Assembly: GCF_900107635.1 (NCBI RefSeq)
Contig: NZ_FNRD01000011.1
Location: 100,868-164,867, forward strand
Length of the DNA: 64,000 nt
Direction: 5' to 3'
From: Flavobacterium gillisiae
GTDB taxonomy: Bacteria; Bacteroidota; Bacteroidia; Flavobacteriales; Flavobacteriaceae
Part shown: positions 18,795-27,675 of the stretch, one piece after another
Position numbering within the stretch: position 1 is the first letter of the stretch
How the letters are laid out: each line of letters starts with the position of its first letter
Made by a program: the position numbers and the translations under genes
The notes under the pieces: generated by a model
Told to the model about the DNA's origin: nothing
Database searches by the model: none
Seen by the model: only the letters and a program-made list of their open reading frames with translations

Positions 18795-19190
18795 TTAGTC
18801 TGTTGACATATTAAGACCTTCAGCGCTCCATTTCATAAAGCCGCCTTCTAGTTCATATATGTTTGTAAATCCTAATTCCTGAAGCTTTTGACTTGCTTTT
18901 TTACTTCTTCCGCCACTTTTACAATAAACAAAAACTGGTTTTGTCTTGTCAAATTTTTCTGCATCAGCAATAAAACGGTCACCTAACCAATTTACATTTT
19001 CAGCATTTTTGATGTGCCCTTCTGTAAATTCCTCAGGAGTACGTACATCGAGGATTTGCGGGTTTTGGGTTGTATTCATTGTTTCAGCAAAATCTTTTGC
19101 TTCAATCGTTTTTATGTTTTTTGCGGCTTGACCATCACATGATAGTATAACGAAGGAAATTAGTAAGAATAATATGGAACGAAATTTCAT
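18795..19190 (-). CDS. Rhodanese-domain lipoprotein
   Basis: The protein has 131 residues. The signal peptide ends in a lipobox with Cys18 (V-I-L-S-C-D), so it is a lipoprotein. The rhodanese domain (about 30-125) has D-V-R-T-P-E-E-F, G-H-I-x-N-A and the active-site loop C90-K-S-G-G-R. It can act as a thiol sulfurtransferase or redox protein at the envelope. It appears monocistronic. Confidence 0.9.
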   Translation of the reverse strand: MKFRSILFLLISFVILSCDGQAAKNIKTIEAKDFAETMNTTQNPQILDVRTPEEFTEGHIKNAENVNWLGDRFIADAEKFDKTKPVFVYCKSGGRSKKASQKLQELGFTNIYELEGGFMKWSAEGLNMSTD

Positions 19191-19272
19191 TAGAATTTAA
19201 TTTAAAAATTGATTAGGCTAAAATAAGTAATTTATAAGGATAGAAGGGTTTTATATCATAAAATAAACACCG

Positions 19273-20352
19273 CTATAAGTTAAATATTTTATAGGATTGG
19301 TGTGTCGACTTTACAATTGCTTCGGTGCGTTCTGGGTGTGTGTCTGAAATAAAAAGTTGTCCAAAAGTATCGCTATTGACCATCTCTATTATTTTAGCTA
19401 CACGACTTTCATCTAGCTTGTCGAAGATATCATCAAACAGTAAAATGGGTTTTACACCACTTTGTTTTTTTAGAAATTCAAATTGCGCCAACTTTAAAGC
19501 AATTAGGAAGGACTTTTGTTGTCCCTGGGAACCGAATTTTTTAATTGGGTGGCCATCGATTTCAAATGACAAGTCGTCTTTGTGCGTGCCCACACTTGTA
19601 TAATGTAACGCTCTGTCTTTATTGATGTTTTCTTGTAGAAGTGTTAGTAAATTATTTTCGAATAAATGACTTTCATAAACCAGCTGAACTGTTTCTTGCG
19701 ATCCGGTGATGGCATGGTGATGTGTATTGAAAATAGGGATGAATTGCGCTATGAATTCTTTTCTTTTTTCGAAAATAGATTTTCCATAACCATCAAGTTG
19801 TTCATTATATATGGAAAGGGTGTCGATTTCAAAAACGCGGTTTAAGGCAAAATATTTAAGTAATGCATTGCGTTGATTTAGGACTTTTTGGTATTGTATG
19901 AGCTGTTGTAGGTATTGAGGGTCTAATTGTGATATGACGCTATCCATGAATTTCCTCCTGGTTTCACTGCCTTCAACAATCAAATCCCGGTCGGCCGGGG
20001 AGATGATAACCAAGGGAATAAAGCCAATATGGTCTGAAAATTTGTCGTACGCTTTGCCATTGCGTTTTAATACTTTTTTTTGACCTTTCTTTAAACTGCA
20101 TACCACCTGCTCGTTTCTTTCGTTTTTTATAAACTCAGCATCAATAACAAAAAATTCTTCGCCGTGTTTGATATTTTGGACTGCTAATGGGTTGAAATAA
20201 CTTTTGCCATAGGATAAATGATAGATAGCATCCAATACATTTGTTTTTCCAATGCCGTTTTTACCTACAAAACAAATTATCTTTCCGTCAAATTCGAAGT
20301 TTGCTTCTGAAAAATTTTTATAATTGAATAATGAAATCTTTTTTAAATACAT
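19273..20352 (-). CDS. recF: DNA replication/repair protein RecF
   Basis: The protein has 359 residues. The Walker A motif G-K-N-G-I-G-K-T-N is at about 30-38. An ABC-type signature (S-Q-G-Q-Q-K-S) and Walker [12 protein letters not shown] follow near the C-terminus. RecF loads RecA at single-strand gaps together with RecO and RecR. It is not next to dnaA, dnaN or gyrB as in E. coli, which is usual for Bacteroidota. Confidence 0.95.
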   Translation of the reverse strand: MYLKKISLFNYKNFSEANFEFDGKIICFVGKNGIGKTNVLDAIYHLSYGKSYFNPLAVQNIKHGEEFFVIDAEFIKNERNEQVVCSLKKGQKKVLKRNGKAYDKFSDHIGFIPLVIISPADRDLIVEGSETRRKFMDSVISQLDPQYLQQLIQYQKVLNQRNALLKYFALNRVFEIDTLSIYNEQLDGYGKSIFEKRKEFIAQFIPIFNTHHHAITGSQETVQLVYESHLFENNLLTLLQENINKDRALHYTSVGTHKDDLSFEIDGHPIKKFGSQGQQKSFLIALKLAQFEFLKKQSGVKPILLFDDIFDKLDESRVAKIIEMVNSDTFGQLFISDTHPERTEAIVKSTHQSYKIFNL

Positions 20353-20543
20353 CTTTAGGGCTTACTGGTATTGAGGAGTTTGTTGTTTTTGAAAGGCTTT
20401 TTTAAAGTGGGTGCAAATTATTGAAAAATATTGATATAAAGCCGTTTTGAACTTTTTCTGTGCTAATTATTTTTACTTATAATTGAATGGGAGGTGCCTA
20501 AAAAAAATTATTTTTTTTTATTTAAATATAAAATCCTAGTTTT

Positions 20544-20576
20544 TTTGTGTCGGTTTGAATAAAAATTTTATTTTTG
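20544..20576 (+). promoter_or_regulatory. Promoter for the TPR membrane protein gene
   Basis: TTTG at 20544-20547 and TATTTTTG at 20569-20576 are separated by 21 bp. This matches the Bacteroidota primary sigma consensus TTG-(17-23)-TAnnTTTG. It lies 22 bp upstream of the ATG. Confidence 0.8.
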
Positions 20577-20598
20577 CCGTTCACTAAATTAAAATTAA

Positions 20599-21372
20599 AT
20601 GGCTACTTACAGTAAAAGAGGATATAAAGCACCAAAAGAAAAAGAAGTAAAAGATACTGTTGAGAATGTAATTATCGATGAAAAAGACAGTACGACTGCT
20701 GGTGTTTTTTCAACATTAGACGAAACTGCTTCAAAAACAGAAGCTTTTGTTGCTAAAAATCAAAATTGGATTATTGGTGTTGTAGGAGCTGTTGCTATAG
20801 TAACTATAGGTTATTTAGTGTATCAAAAATTTATTGCTGAGCCAAAACAACTGGAAGCTGCAGATGAAATGTTTGTTGCACAACAAAACTTTCAACAAGC
20901 TACAGATGGTATTGCGAGCGATTCATTATATAAATTATCTTTAAACGGTTCAGAAGGTAAATTTGGATTTATTAAAATTGCAGAAGAGTATTCTGGTACT
21001 GATGCTGGAAATTTAGCTAACTATTATGCTGGAATGGCTTATTTGAACACAGGTAAATATGCAGAAGCTATTGATTATTTAGGTAAATTCAAGTCGGAAG
21101 ATATTGTTTTAAGTGGTTTAGCAATTGGTGCAATGGGAGATGCTTATGCAGAAAACAACAAGCCAGAAGAGGCGTTGAAAAATTACGTTAAAGCTGCTGA
21201 AACAAATAAAAATGATTTTACTACGCCACGTTTCTTGCTAAAAGCTGGAAAAACAGCTTTGGCTTTAGGTAAGAAAGAGGATGCATTAAAATATTTTACT
21301 GATATTAAAGACAATTATGAAGCGTCTCCAGAGGCTTCTTCAGTTGATGTTTTGATCGGTTTAGCACAATAG
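20599..21372 (+). CDS. TPR-containing membrane protein
   Basis: The protein has 257 residues. A charged cytosolic N-terminus (about 1-55) is followed by one transmembrane helix (about 58-78, N-W-I-I-G-V-V-G-A-V). The C-terminal half carries three or four TPR-like helices rich in Ala and Tyr (Y-A-G-M-A-Y-L-N-T-G-K-Y). The layout resembles E. coli YfgM, an ancillary protein of the Sec translocon, but this is by architecture only. It has its own strong promoter and sits upstream of ribH with a 104-bp gap. Confidence 0.8.
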   Translation: MATYSKRGYKAPKEKEVKDTVENVIIDEKDSTTAGVFSTLDETASKTEAFVAKNQNWIIGVVGAVAIVTIGYLVYQKFIAEPKQLEAADEMFVAQQNFQQATDGIASDSLYKLSLNGSEGKFGFIKIAEEYSGTDAGNLANYYAGMAYLNTGKYAEAIDYLGKFKSEDIVLSGLAIGAMGDAYAENNKPEEALKNYVKAAETNKNDFTTPRFLLKAGKTALALGKKEDALKYFTDIKDNYEASPEASSVDVLIGLAQ

Positions 21373-21476
21373 TAAAAAAGGATTTAAGATTCTGGTTTAA
21401 GACTGCAGTTTTTTGATTTCAAAATTCTATCTTTAACTTATAAAATCTAAAAATTCAATTTTAAAAACTATATCAA

Positions 21477-22052
21477 ATGGCGACCTTAAATAAAAACTTA
21501 TCCGTTTATGATAAAAACAGTGTTCCAAAAGCGAAAAATTTTCGTTTTGGAGTCGTTGTTGCTGAATGGAACGAAGCTATAACTGAAGGATTATACAATG
21601 GAGCAGAACAGGCATTTTTAGAAAATAGTGTTCCGCAGGAACATATTATTCGTTGGAATGTTCCTGGAAGTTTCGAACTTATTTATGGATGCAAAAAAAT
21701 GTTGCAAACTCAGAACGTAGATGCTGTAATAGCTATAGGTTGTGTGATTCAAGGGCAAACTAAGCATTTTGATTTTGTTTGTGAAGGAGTTACTCAAGGA
21801 ATAAAAGATTTGAATATTCAAACGGATATTCCTGTTATTTTTTGTGTGCTTACTGATAATGCAATGCAACAATCGATCGATCGAAGTGGTGGGATTCATG
21901 GTAATAAAGGTACAGAAGCGGCTATAGCGGCTATTAAAATGGCTTTTATTCGTCAGCAGGCTTCGTTAACGCATCAAAAAGGAAATCAAAATTTATTGTC
22001 AACAGGTCCTTTGAGAATAGAGGAGGGGACGCCTTTAGAACTAAAGGAATAA
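21477..22052 (+). CDS. ribH: 6,7-dimethyl-8-ribityllumazine synthase
   Basis: The protein has 191 residues. Family motifs are present: V-V-x-A-E-W-N near residue 30, V-P-G-S-F-E-L (substrate loop), A-I-G-C-V-I-Q-G-x-T-x-H-F-D and G-x-K-G-x-E-A. It is about 30 residues longer than the E. coli enzyme at the two ends. It condenses ribityl-aminouracil with butanone phosphate in riboflavin synthesis. No other rib gene is adjacent. Confidence 0.95.
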   Translation: MATLNKNLSVYDKNSVPKAKNFRFGVVVAEWNEAITEGLYNGAEQAFLENSVPQEHIIRWNVPGSFELIYGCKKMLQTQNVDAVIAIGCVIQGQTKHFDFVCEGVTQGIKDLNIQTDIPVIFCVLTDNAMQQSIDRSGGIHGNKGTEAAIAAIKMAFIRQQASLTHQKGNQNLLSTGPLRIEEGTPLELKE

Positions 22053-22072
22053 AGCAATAATATATTATAATA

Positions 22073-22110
22073 AAGCCTATACTGTTTAGTTAATAGTATA
22101 GGTTTTTTTT
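22073..22110 (+). terminator. Terminator after ribH
   Basis: Stem CCTATACT/AGTATAGG (22076-22083 and 22095-22102), extended by A-T pairs, is followed by a run of eight T. Confidence 0.88.
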
Positions 22111-22156
22111 GTTTTATTTATGACTGAGTAAACCCTGAAACCCAACATAAATTCAT

Positions 22157-22164
22157 TAAATTTG
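22157..22164 (+). promoter_or_regulatory. Bacteroidota -7 promoter element for mutL
   Basis: TAAATTTG fits TAnnTTTG, 50 bp upstream of the mutL ATG. No exact TTG box is seen at the right distance. Confidence 0.45.
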
Positions 22165-22214
22165 TGCACTTTGGTTTTAAAAATAAAACGTAAACTTTAA
22201 ATAAATATTTTTTA

Positions 22215-24071
22215 ATGTCGAGTATCATTCAATTGCTTCCTGATCATGTTGCCAACCAAATTGCTGCTGGAGAAGTCGTACAAAGACCTGCTTCCGTTGT
22301 CAAAGAATTACTTGAAAATGCAGTTGATGCAAAGGCAAGTGATATTAAATTGATTATAAAAGATGCCGGGAAAGCATTAGTTCAGGTTATTGATAATGGA
22401 CTGGGAATGAGCGTTACCGATGCGCGTTTGTGTTTTGAACGCCATGCGACTTCAAAAATACGTAAGGCAGAGGATTTATTTTCATTGCATACGAAAGGGT
22501 TTCGGGGGGAAGCATTGGCTTCAATTGCTGCGATTGCTCATGTGGAGATGAAGACGAAACAAGATCAAGAAGAGTTAGGAACGCAAATTATTGTCGAAGG
22601 TAGTAAGTTTGTCTCTCAAGAAGTTGCTGTGCTGCCTAAAGGGACGTCATTTGCGGTCAAAAATCTGTTTTTCAATATTCCTGCTAGACGCAACTTTTTA
22701 AAGTCGGATACGGTAGAGTATCGTCATATCATTGATGAATTTCAACGTGTCGCTTTAGCACACCCAAACATCTATTTTACTTTCTTTCATAATGGAAGCG
22801 AAATGTTCAATTTGCCTCCCTCAAGCATGAGGCAGCGAATCGTTAATATTTTTGCTGGTAAAACCAATGAAAAGCTAGTTCCGGTTCAAGAAGAGACTGA
22901 AATCGTGACAATTCAAGGCTTTGTCAGTAAGCCTGAATTTGCTAAAAAAAATAGAGGAGAGCAGTTTTTCTTTGTTAATGATCGATTTATTAAAAGTGGT
23001 TATTTGCATCATGCAATAATGGCTGCCTATGATGGTATTTTGAGAGATGGAGCCCAGCCTAGTTATTTTTTATATTTAACGGTGCCGCCAAATACGATTG
23101 ATATCAATATACATCCTACTAAAACAGAGATTAAATTTGATGATGAACATGCCATGTATGCTATTTTAAGAGCTTCGATTAAACATAGTTTAGGTCAGTT
23201 TAATGTGGCGCCAGTTTTAGATTTCGACAGAGATTCTAATTTAGATACGCCTTACCATTACAAAGATTTAGAAGGAGCTACACCAACAATACAAGTGGAT
23301 GGAAGCTTTAATCCTTTTTCGGATGATAAAGTAAATAAACACTATTCAGGTTCTAGTTATAGAAAGCCTGAACCAACAGCTTCTTGGGAAAGTTTGTACG
23401 TAGGATTAAAACAAGAGGGAGAGTTTATTTCCGGAAATACTGATTTTTCATTTGAAAGTGAAGAAGTGACAGGTTCTTTGTTCAATGAGGAAGAAGTCGA
23501 ACAAACCGTTAATAATGCCTACCAAATTCATAAAAAATATATCGTATCTCCTATTAAATCAGGAATGGTTATTGTGGATCAGCAGCGGGCTCATCAAAGA
23601 GTATTGTATGAGCAGTTTTTGACTAATATGACGGTGAATCAAGCCTCAAGTCAGCAATTGTTATTCCCGTTAGATTTGTTCTTTTCGGCTACAGAAATGG
23701 AGCTTATCCAGGATTTAAAATTGTCACTGGTTAATACCGGTTTTGTTTTTGAAGAGACTAGTATAGATCATGTCGTTATTTCAGGGATTCCAGTAAATGT
23801 AACTGAAAGCGAAGTTTCGTTAGTTTTAGAACAATTATTAAGCGATTTACAAGATGGAATTCCCGACAGTAGTTTTAGTCAGAATGACACGATTGCGAAA
23901 TCAATGGCCAAAAGTTTAGCTGTAAAAACAGGGACGGCTTTAACATTAAAAGAGCAGGAAAACTTGGTAAACGGTCTTTTTGCCTGTAAAGATCCTAATG
24001 TTTCCCCTTTTCAAAAACCAACTTTCATCACAATGCGTGTGGAAGATTTAGATAAAAAATTTGCACTATGA
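22215..24071 (+). CDS. mutL: DNA mismatch repair protein MutL
   Basis: The protein has 618 residues. The N-terminal GHKL ATPase has the E-L-x-E-N-A-V-D-A, D-N-G-L-G-M and G-F-R-G-E-A-L motifs. The C-terminal dimerisation domain is present, but the metal-dependent endonuclease motifs are altered: where DQHA-x2-E-x4-E is expected the sequence reads D-Q-Q-R-A-H-Q-R-V-L-Y-E (from Asp455), and CPHGRP is replaced by S-P-F-Q-K-P (from 597). MutL couples MutS mismatch recognition to strand removal. It overlaps the following rhomboid gene by 4 bp. Confidence 0.95.
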   Translation: MSSIIQLLPDHVANQIAAGEVVQRPASVVKELLENAVDAKASDIKLIIKDAGKALVQVIDNGLGMSVTDARLCFERHATSKIRKAEDLFSLHTKGFRGEALASIAAIAHVEMKTKQDQEELGTQIIVEGSKFVSQEVAVLPKGTSFAVKNLFFNIPARRNFLKSDTVEYRHIIDEFQRVALAHPNIYFTFFHNGSEMFNLPPSSMRQRIVNIFAGKTNEKLVPVQEETEIVTIQGFVSKPEFAKKNRGEQFFFVNDRFIKSGYLHHAIMAAYDGILRDGAQPSYFLYLTVPPNTIDINIHPTKTEIKFDDEHAMYAILRASIKHSLGQFNVAPVLDFDRDSNLDTPYHYKDLEGATPTIQVDGSFNPFSDDKVNKHYSGSSYRKPEPTASWESLYVGLKQEGEFISGNTDFSFESEEVTGSLFNEEEVEQTVNNAYQIHKKYIVSPIKSGMVIVDQQRAHQRVLYEQFLTNMTVNQASSQQLLFPLDLFFSATEMELIQDLKLSLVNTGFVFEETSIDHVVISGIPVNVTESEVSLVLEQLLSDLQDGIPDSSFSQNDTIAKSMAKSLAVKTGTALTLKEQENLVNGLFACKDPNVSPFQKPTFITMRVEDLDKKFAL

Positions 24072-24814
24072 GAAATGTAACCGAAACGGTAAAACAATTA
24101 ATTATAATTAATGTTCTCTTTTTTATTGGAACTTTAATCGTTGGAGATCCTGCTTACAAAATGTTAGCTATGTTTTTTCCGGAAAATAAAGACTTTCAAT
24201 TATGGCAGCCTATCACGCATATGTTTATGCACGGTGGGTATATGCATATCTTTTTTAATATGTTTGCTTTGTATTCGTTTGGATCTGCTTTGGAAAGTTT
24301 TTGGGGAAGTAAAAAGTTTCTATTCTTTTATATTTCTTGTGGTTTAGGTGCGGCATTGCTTCATACAGGAATTAATTATTATTACTTTAATGATGCTATA
24401 AGTACTTTAGTCTCCAACGGTTTTTCTAAGACTGAAGTTATACAACTTTTAAACGAAGGTAAAATTAACACGCAATGGCAAGAGTTGTTGACTCCTTCAG
24501 AATACAAAAATTTTCTTAGTGCTTATATGGGAACTGTAGTGGGTGCTTCTGGTGCTATCTATGGTGTAATTGTCGCATTTGCATTTATGTTTCCTAATGC
24601 TGAGTTGGCTTTGATGTTTATTCCTGTGCCTATAAAAGCAAAATATTTTGTACCTGGTTTAGTTTTAGTAGATTTGTATTTAGGAGTTTCTGGACAATCT
24701 ATTTTTGGCGGTGGTGGTATCGCACATTTTGCTCACGTTGGTGGAGCTTTATTTGGCTTTCTGATTATGTGGTATTGGAAGAAGAATCAGTTTAATGACA
24801 ACAGGTGGAACTAA
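24068..24814 (+). CDS. Rhomboid-family intramembrane serine protease (first copy)
   Basis: The protein has 248 residues with about six transmembrane helices. The catalytic Ser161 lies in G-A-S-G-A-I-Y-G and the catalytic His223 in H-V-G-G-A-L-F-G; an H-x4-F-N-M-F-A element sits in the first helices. Rhomboids cleave transmembrane substrates within the membrane. It begins in an ATGA overlap with the end of mutL and is followed after 52 bp by a second rhomboid. Confidence 0.92.
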   Translation: MRNVTETVKQLIIINVLFFIGTLIVGDPAYKMLAMFFPENKDFQLWQPITHMFMHGGYMHIFFNMFALYSFGSALESFWGSKKFLFFYISCGLGAALLHTGINYYYFNDAISTLVSNGFSKTEVIQLLNEGKINTQWQELLTPSEYKNFLSAYMGTVVGASGAIYGVIVAFAFMFPNAELALMFIPVPIKAKYFVPGLVLVDLYLGVSGQSIFGGGGIAHFAHVGGALFGFLIMWYWKKNQFNDNRWN

Positions 24815-24866
24815 AATGTTTCTGCTCGTAAAAGATATTATTTCATAAAAAACGTAAATACAAAGA

Positions 24867-25730
24867 ATGAATATTATAGATGACTTAAAAATGCAGTATA
24901 AGTTAGGTGGTGTAGCCCATAGATTAATCTATTGGAATGTTGCTTGCTTTCTCGTTTCATTGGTATTTTTCTATGAGTTTAAGTCTGGATCATTTCATTT
25001 CCCTAATTGGGTCGCTTTGTCAACAGTGCCTTCTGTTTTTGGATTGATGCCGTGGACATTCTTAACCTATTCGTTTTTTCATGACGGATTTTGGCATTTA
25101 CTTTTTAATATGATGGTTTTTAACTTTGCCAGCTCGCTGTTTTTGACATTTTTCACGCAAAAGCAATTATTAGGTCTGTATATTTTAGGGGCTATTTTTG
25201 CAGGTGTAGCTTTTGTGTTAGGTTATTATATTTTGAATTTAAGTGCTTCTATCGTAGGGGCATCTGCAGCGATTATGGCTGTTTTAGTAGCTGTTACGAC
25301 TTATCAGCCGTTGATGCATGTTCGTTTGTTGCTGATAGGGAATGTTAAGTTATGGCACATTACAGCAGTGATTCTAATTTTGGACCTAATGCAATTTCGC
25401 TTGGACAATACTGGAGGGCACATCTCTCATCTGGCGGGAGCTTTGTTTGGTTTTCTTTTTATCCGATTATTGCAAAAAGGAACTGATTTGAGTGAAATAG
25501 TAACGGGAGTTATTACTTTTTTTGCTAATTTGTTTAAAAAATCAAGCTCAACTCCATTTAAAAAAGTTCATAAAAATTATGGTAAACCGGTTGAAAAAAG
25601 GGTTTCCAAGATTATTACAAAAGATAAAGCGCAGCAACAAATTGATGAAATCTTGGATAAAATTAGTCAGTCAGGATATGATAGTTTAACTAAGGATGAA
25701 AAAGAATTTTTGTTTAAAGCTGGAAAATAA
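24867..25730 (+). CDS. Rhomboid-family intramembrane serine protease (second copy)
   Basis: The protein has 287 residues. Catalytic residues are Ser133 in G-A-S-A-A-I and His188 in H-L-A-G-A-L-F-G. The motif around the Ser is G-A-S-A rather than G-A-S-G as in the neighbour. It carries a charged C-terminal extension of about 80 residues (F-K-K-S and E-I-L-D-K-I-S-Q-S-G-Y-D). Two rhomboid paralogues of unequal tail length sit side by side, so they may differ in substrate choice. Confidence 0.9.
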   Translation: MNIIDDLKMQYKLGGVAHRLIYWNVACFLVSLVFFYEFKSGSFHFPNWVALSTVPSVFGLMPWTFLTYSFFHDGFWHLLFNMMVFNFASSLFLTFFTQKQLLGLYILGAIFAGVAFVLGYYILNLSASIVGASAAIMAVLVAVTTYQPLMHVRLLLIGNVKLWHITAVILILDLMQFRLDNTGGHISHLAGALFGFLFIRLLQKGTDLSEIVTGVITFFANLFKKSSSTPFKKVHKNYGKPVEKRVSKIITKDKAQQQIDEILDKISQSGYDSLTKDEKEFLFKAGK

Positions 25731-25813
25731 GAATTTTACAGCATATTTTAGAAATAAATTAAATAGTTAGCCGTTAGTAATTTGACAATCTAATTAATGG
25801 AACAAGTAAAAAT

Positions 25814-26860
25814 ATGAAAAAACTTTCCTGGTTCAATAAAGCAATGTATAGTTTAAACGTTGTTCTTATTATTGTCACTTTTGTCGCGTATATTTTGCCG
25901 TTTCTGGCTCCGAAAATATTTCCAATTTTATCTGTTTTGACTCTTTTCATGCCATTGTTTTTTATTTTAAATGGTTTGTTTTTTTTGTATTGGGGACTGC
26001 AGTTTAAAAAACGCATGATCTTATCTGGGTTGGTACTTTTGATTGGGATTACCTTTATTAATAAATTCTACAAGTTTTCAGCCAAAGAGTATCCGCCAGA
26101 TGAAAAGAATTTCACTGTTATGAGTTACAATGTCCGCTTGTTCAATTTGTTTAAATGGTTAGATAAGGCAGATGTTCCGGGAGAAATTCTTGAATTTATA
26201 AATGACAAAAACCCTGATATCTTGTGCATTCAAGAGTTTTCGTCCTCTGCTGTTATTGATTTAAAAGTGTACCGCCATAAATATATTTTGATGGAGGGAA
26301 ACAAGATTAAAACAGGTCAAGCTATCTTCTCTAAATTTCCCATAATAAATCAAGGGAGTATTATATTTCCAAGCTCTAATAATAATGTTATTTATGCTGA
26401 CATAAAGAAAGGAAAGGATATTATTAGGGTTTATAATATGCACTTGCAATCTATTAAGATTTCACCTGATGTTAATGAAATATCAGAGAATATTGATGTG
26501 ATTAATAAGAATAAATCTCAAATGATGCTTATAAGAATCAGTAAAGCTTTTAAGCTACAACAGCAACAAGCAGAAATTTTTAAGAAGCATGAAAAGGAAT
26601 GTGAATACCCTATTATCATATGTGGTGATATGAATAACAGTGCGTTTTCCTATGTTTATAGAAATATAAAAGGAACGCTAAAAGATAGTTTTGAAGAAGC
26701 TGGTAAAGGATTTGGAGCAACTTATAAGTTCAAGTATTATCCTACCAGAATTGACTATATTTTTGCTGATGAGAAGATGACTGTCAAAATGTTTGAAAGC
26801 TTTCCTGAATTCGAAAATTCCGATCATTATCCCATTATGGCACAATTATCATTAGAATAA
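25814..26860 (+). CDS. Endonuclease/exonuclease/phosphatase-family protein, membrane-anchored
   Basis: The protein has 348 residues. Two or three transmembrane helices occupy about 8-85. The EEP domain follows with M-S-Y-N-V-R, C-I-Q-E-F, M-H-L-Q-S, C-G-D-M-N-N, R-I-D-Y-I-F and S-D-H-Y-P, which are the metal-binding and catalytic blocks of the fold. The substrate could be a phosphodiester of lipid, sugar or nucleic acid; the catalytic domain probably faces the periplasm. It lies 83 bp downstream of the second rhomboid. Confidence 0.85.
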   Translation: MKKLSWFNKAMYSLNVVLIIVTFVAYILPFLAPKIFPILSVLTLFMPLFFILNGLFFLYWGLQFKKRMILSGLVLLIGITFINKFYKFSAKEYPPDEKNFTVMSYNVRLFNLFKWLDKADVPGEILEFINDKNPDILCIQEFSSSAVIDLKVYRHKYILMEGNKIKTGQAIFSKFPIINQGSIIFPSSNNNVIYADIKKGKDIIRVYNMHLQSIKISPDVNEISENIDVINKNKSQMMLIRISKAFKLQQQQAEIFKKHEKECEYPIIICGDMNNSAFSYVYRNIKGTLKDSFEEAGKGFGATYKFKYYPTRIDYIFADEKMTVKMFESFPEFENSDHYPIMAQLSLE

Positions 26861-26945
26861 AAGAATAGCAATCTTTATTTGTATAATAAGGCTTTTAAAA
26901 ATACTACAATATAACATAACCAAAAACTAAATGTTAGATTTAGGG

Positions 26946-26961
26946 TGTGAAAAATTTCACA
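26946..26961. repeat. 16-bp palindrome TGTGA-N6-TCACA between converging genes
   Basis: A perfect inverted repeat of 7 bp with a 2-bp centre. It matches the half-site pattern of CRP/FNR-type sites, but it lies between two 3' ends, where a terminator or RNA hairpin is more likely. Confidence 0.45.
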
Positions 26962-26974
26962 GTAATCTCTATGC

Positions 26975-27607
26975 TTAAATGGTATTAATAACCAGTTTTT
27001 GTTTTTTCATATAATCTAAAGCAAATTTACCTTCATTGAATAGTAAGTCAAGAACGCTTAGATTATTTATAAATCCATGTTTATCATCAAATACTTGAAT
27101 GTATTTTTCAAAAGAAGAAGGGTCTTTTTTCCCATCTGCGAGCGACCTGTAGTCTAAAATTAGAGTGGAATCAACTTCTGGTACATATTCAGTAGTCGTT
27201 GTATAGTCAATCTTTACTCGCATGCATTTAGAGATGATTTCTAAGGTGTCAAAGTTTAAATCCAATAGAAATTTGTGTTTTTTTTCATAGAAGGGACGAA
27301 TATCATCGTCAAAAAATTCAAAGAATGGTGAGCTTCGGTAAGCCGTTTCCAGCGATTTGTAATGTTGTTTCTGCCAGTCAAAATCAGCGTCGACTTGAAT
27401 GTCTTTGGTTGATTGATGGTTGGCTTTAGAGTGCTTAACTGGAATGTTCAGTAACTGAATTCCATTAGGACTATAGATATAAGTACGATTTCTATTAGTT
27501 TGTTTTTGGAAATTATCCTCTATTTCAAATGTAATACCGTCTGATTGCGACATGGCAACAAAATGGCTTATCGAAGGGAAGTAGGTAGGATGGAGGAGTG
27601 TATTCAT
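26975..27607 (-). CDS. WbqC-family protein
   Basis: The protein has 210 residues. The N-terminal pattern L-L-H-P-T-Y-F-P-S-I-S-x-F is typical of WbqC, as are N-R-T-x-I and the Y-R-S-S-P-F-F-E-F-F segment. WbqC proteins are often found near glycan synthesis genes, but their function is not established. It is the last gene of the parA-to-wbqC block and lies 68 bp downstream of lepB. Confidence 0.82.
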   Translation of the reverse strand: MNTLLHPTYFPSISHFVAMSQSDGITFEIEDNFQKQTNRNRTYIYSPNGIQLLNIPVKHSKANHQSTKDIQVDADFDWQKQHYKSLETAYRSSPFFEFFDDDIRPFYEKKHKFLLDLNFDTLEIISKCMRVKIDYTTTTEYVPEVDSTLILDYRSLADGKKDPSSFEKYIQVFDDKHGFINNLSVLDLLFNEGKFALDYMKKQKLVINTI

Positions 27608-27622
27608 AGTTTTATTTTTTGT

Positions 27623-27667
27623 TTCAGGTTTAAAGCTTCAATTGGTACTAGTAACTTTAAACCTGAA
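27623..27667. repeat. Inverted repeat between lepB and wbqC
   Basis: A perfect 13-bp inverted repeat (27623-27635 with 27655-27667) with a 19-nt loop, followed by a partial further copy (CCTTTAAAC). No T-run follows on the minus strand, so it looks like a processing or spacing hairpin rather than a simple terminator. Confidence 0.5.
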
Positions 27668-27675
27668 CCTTTAAA

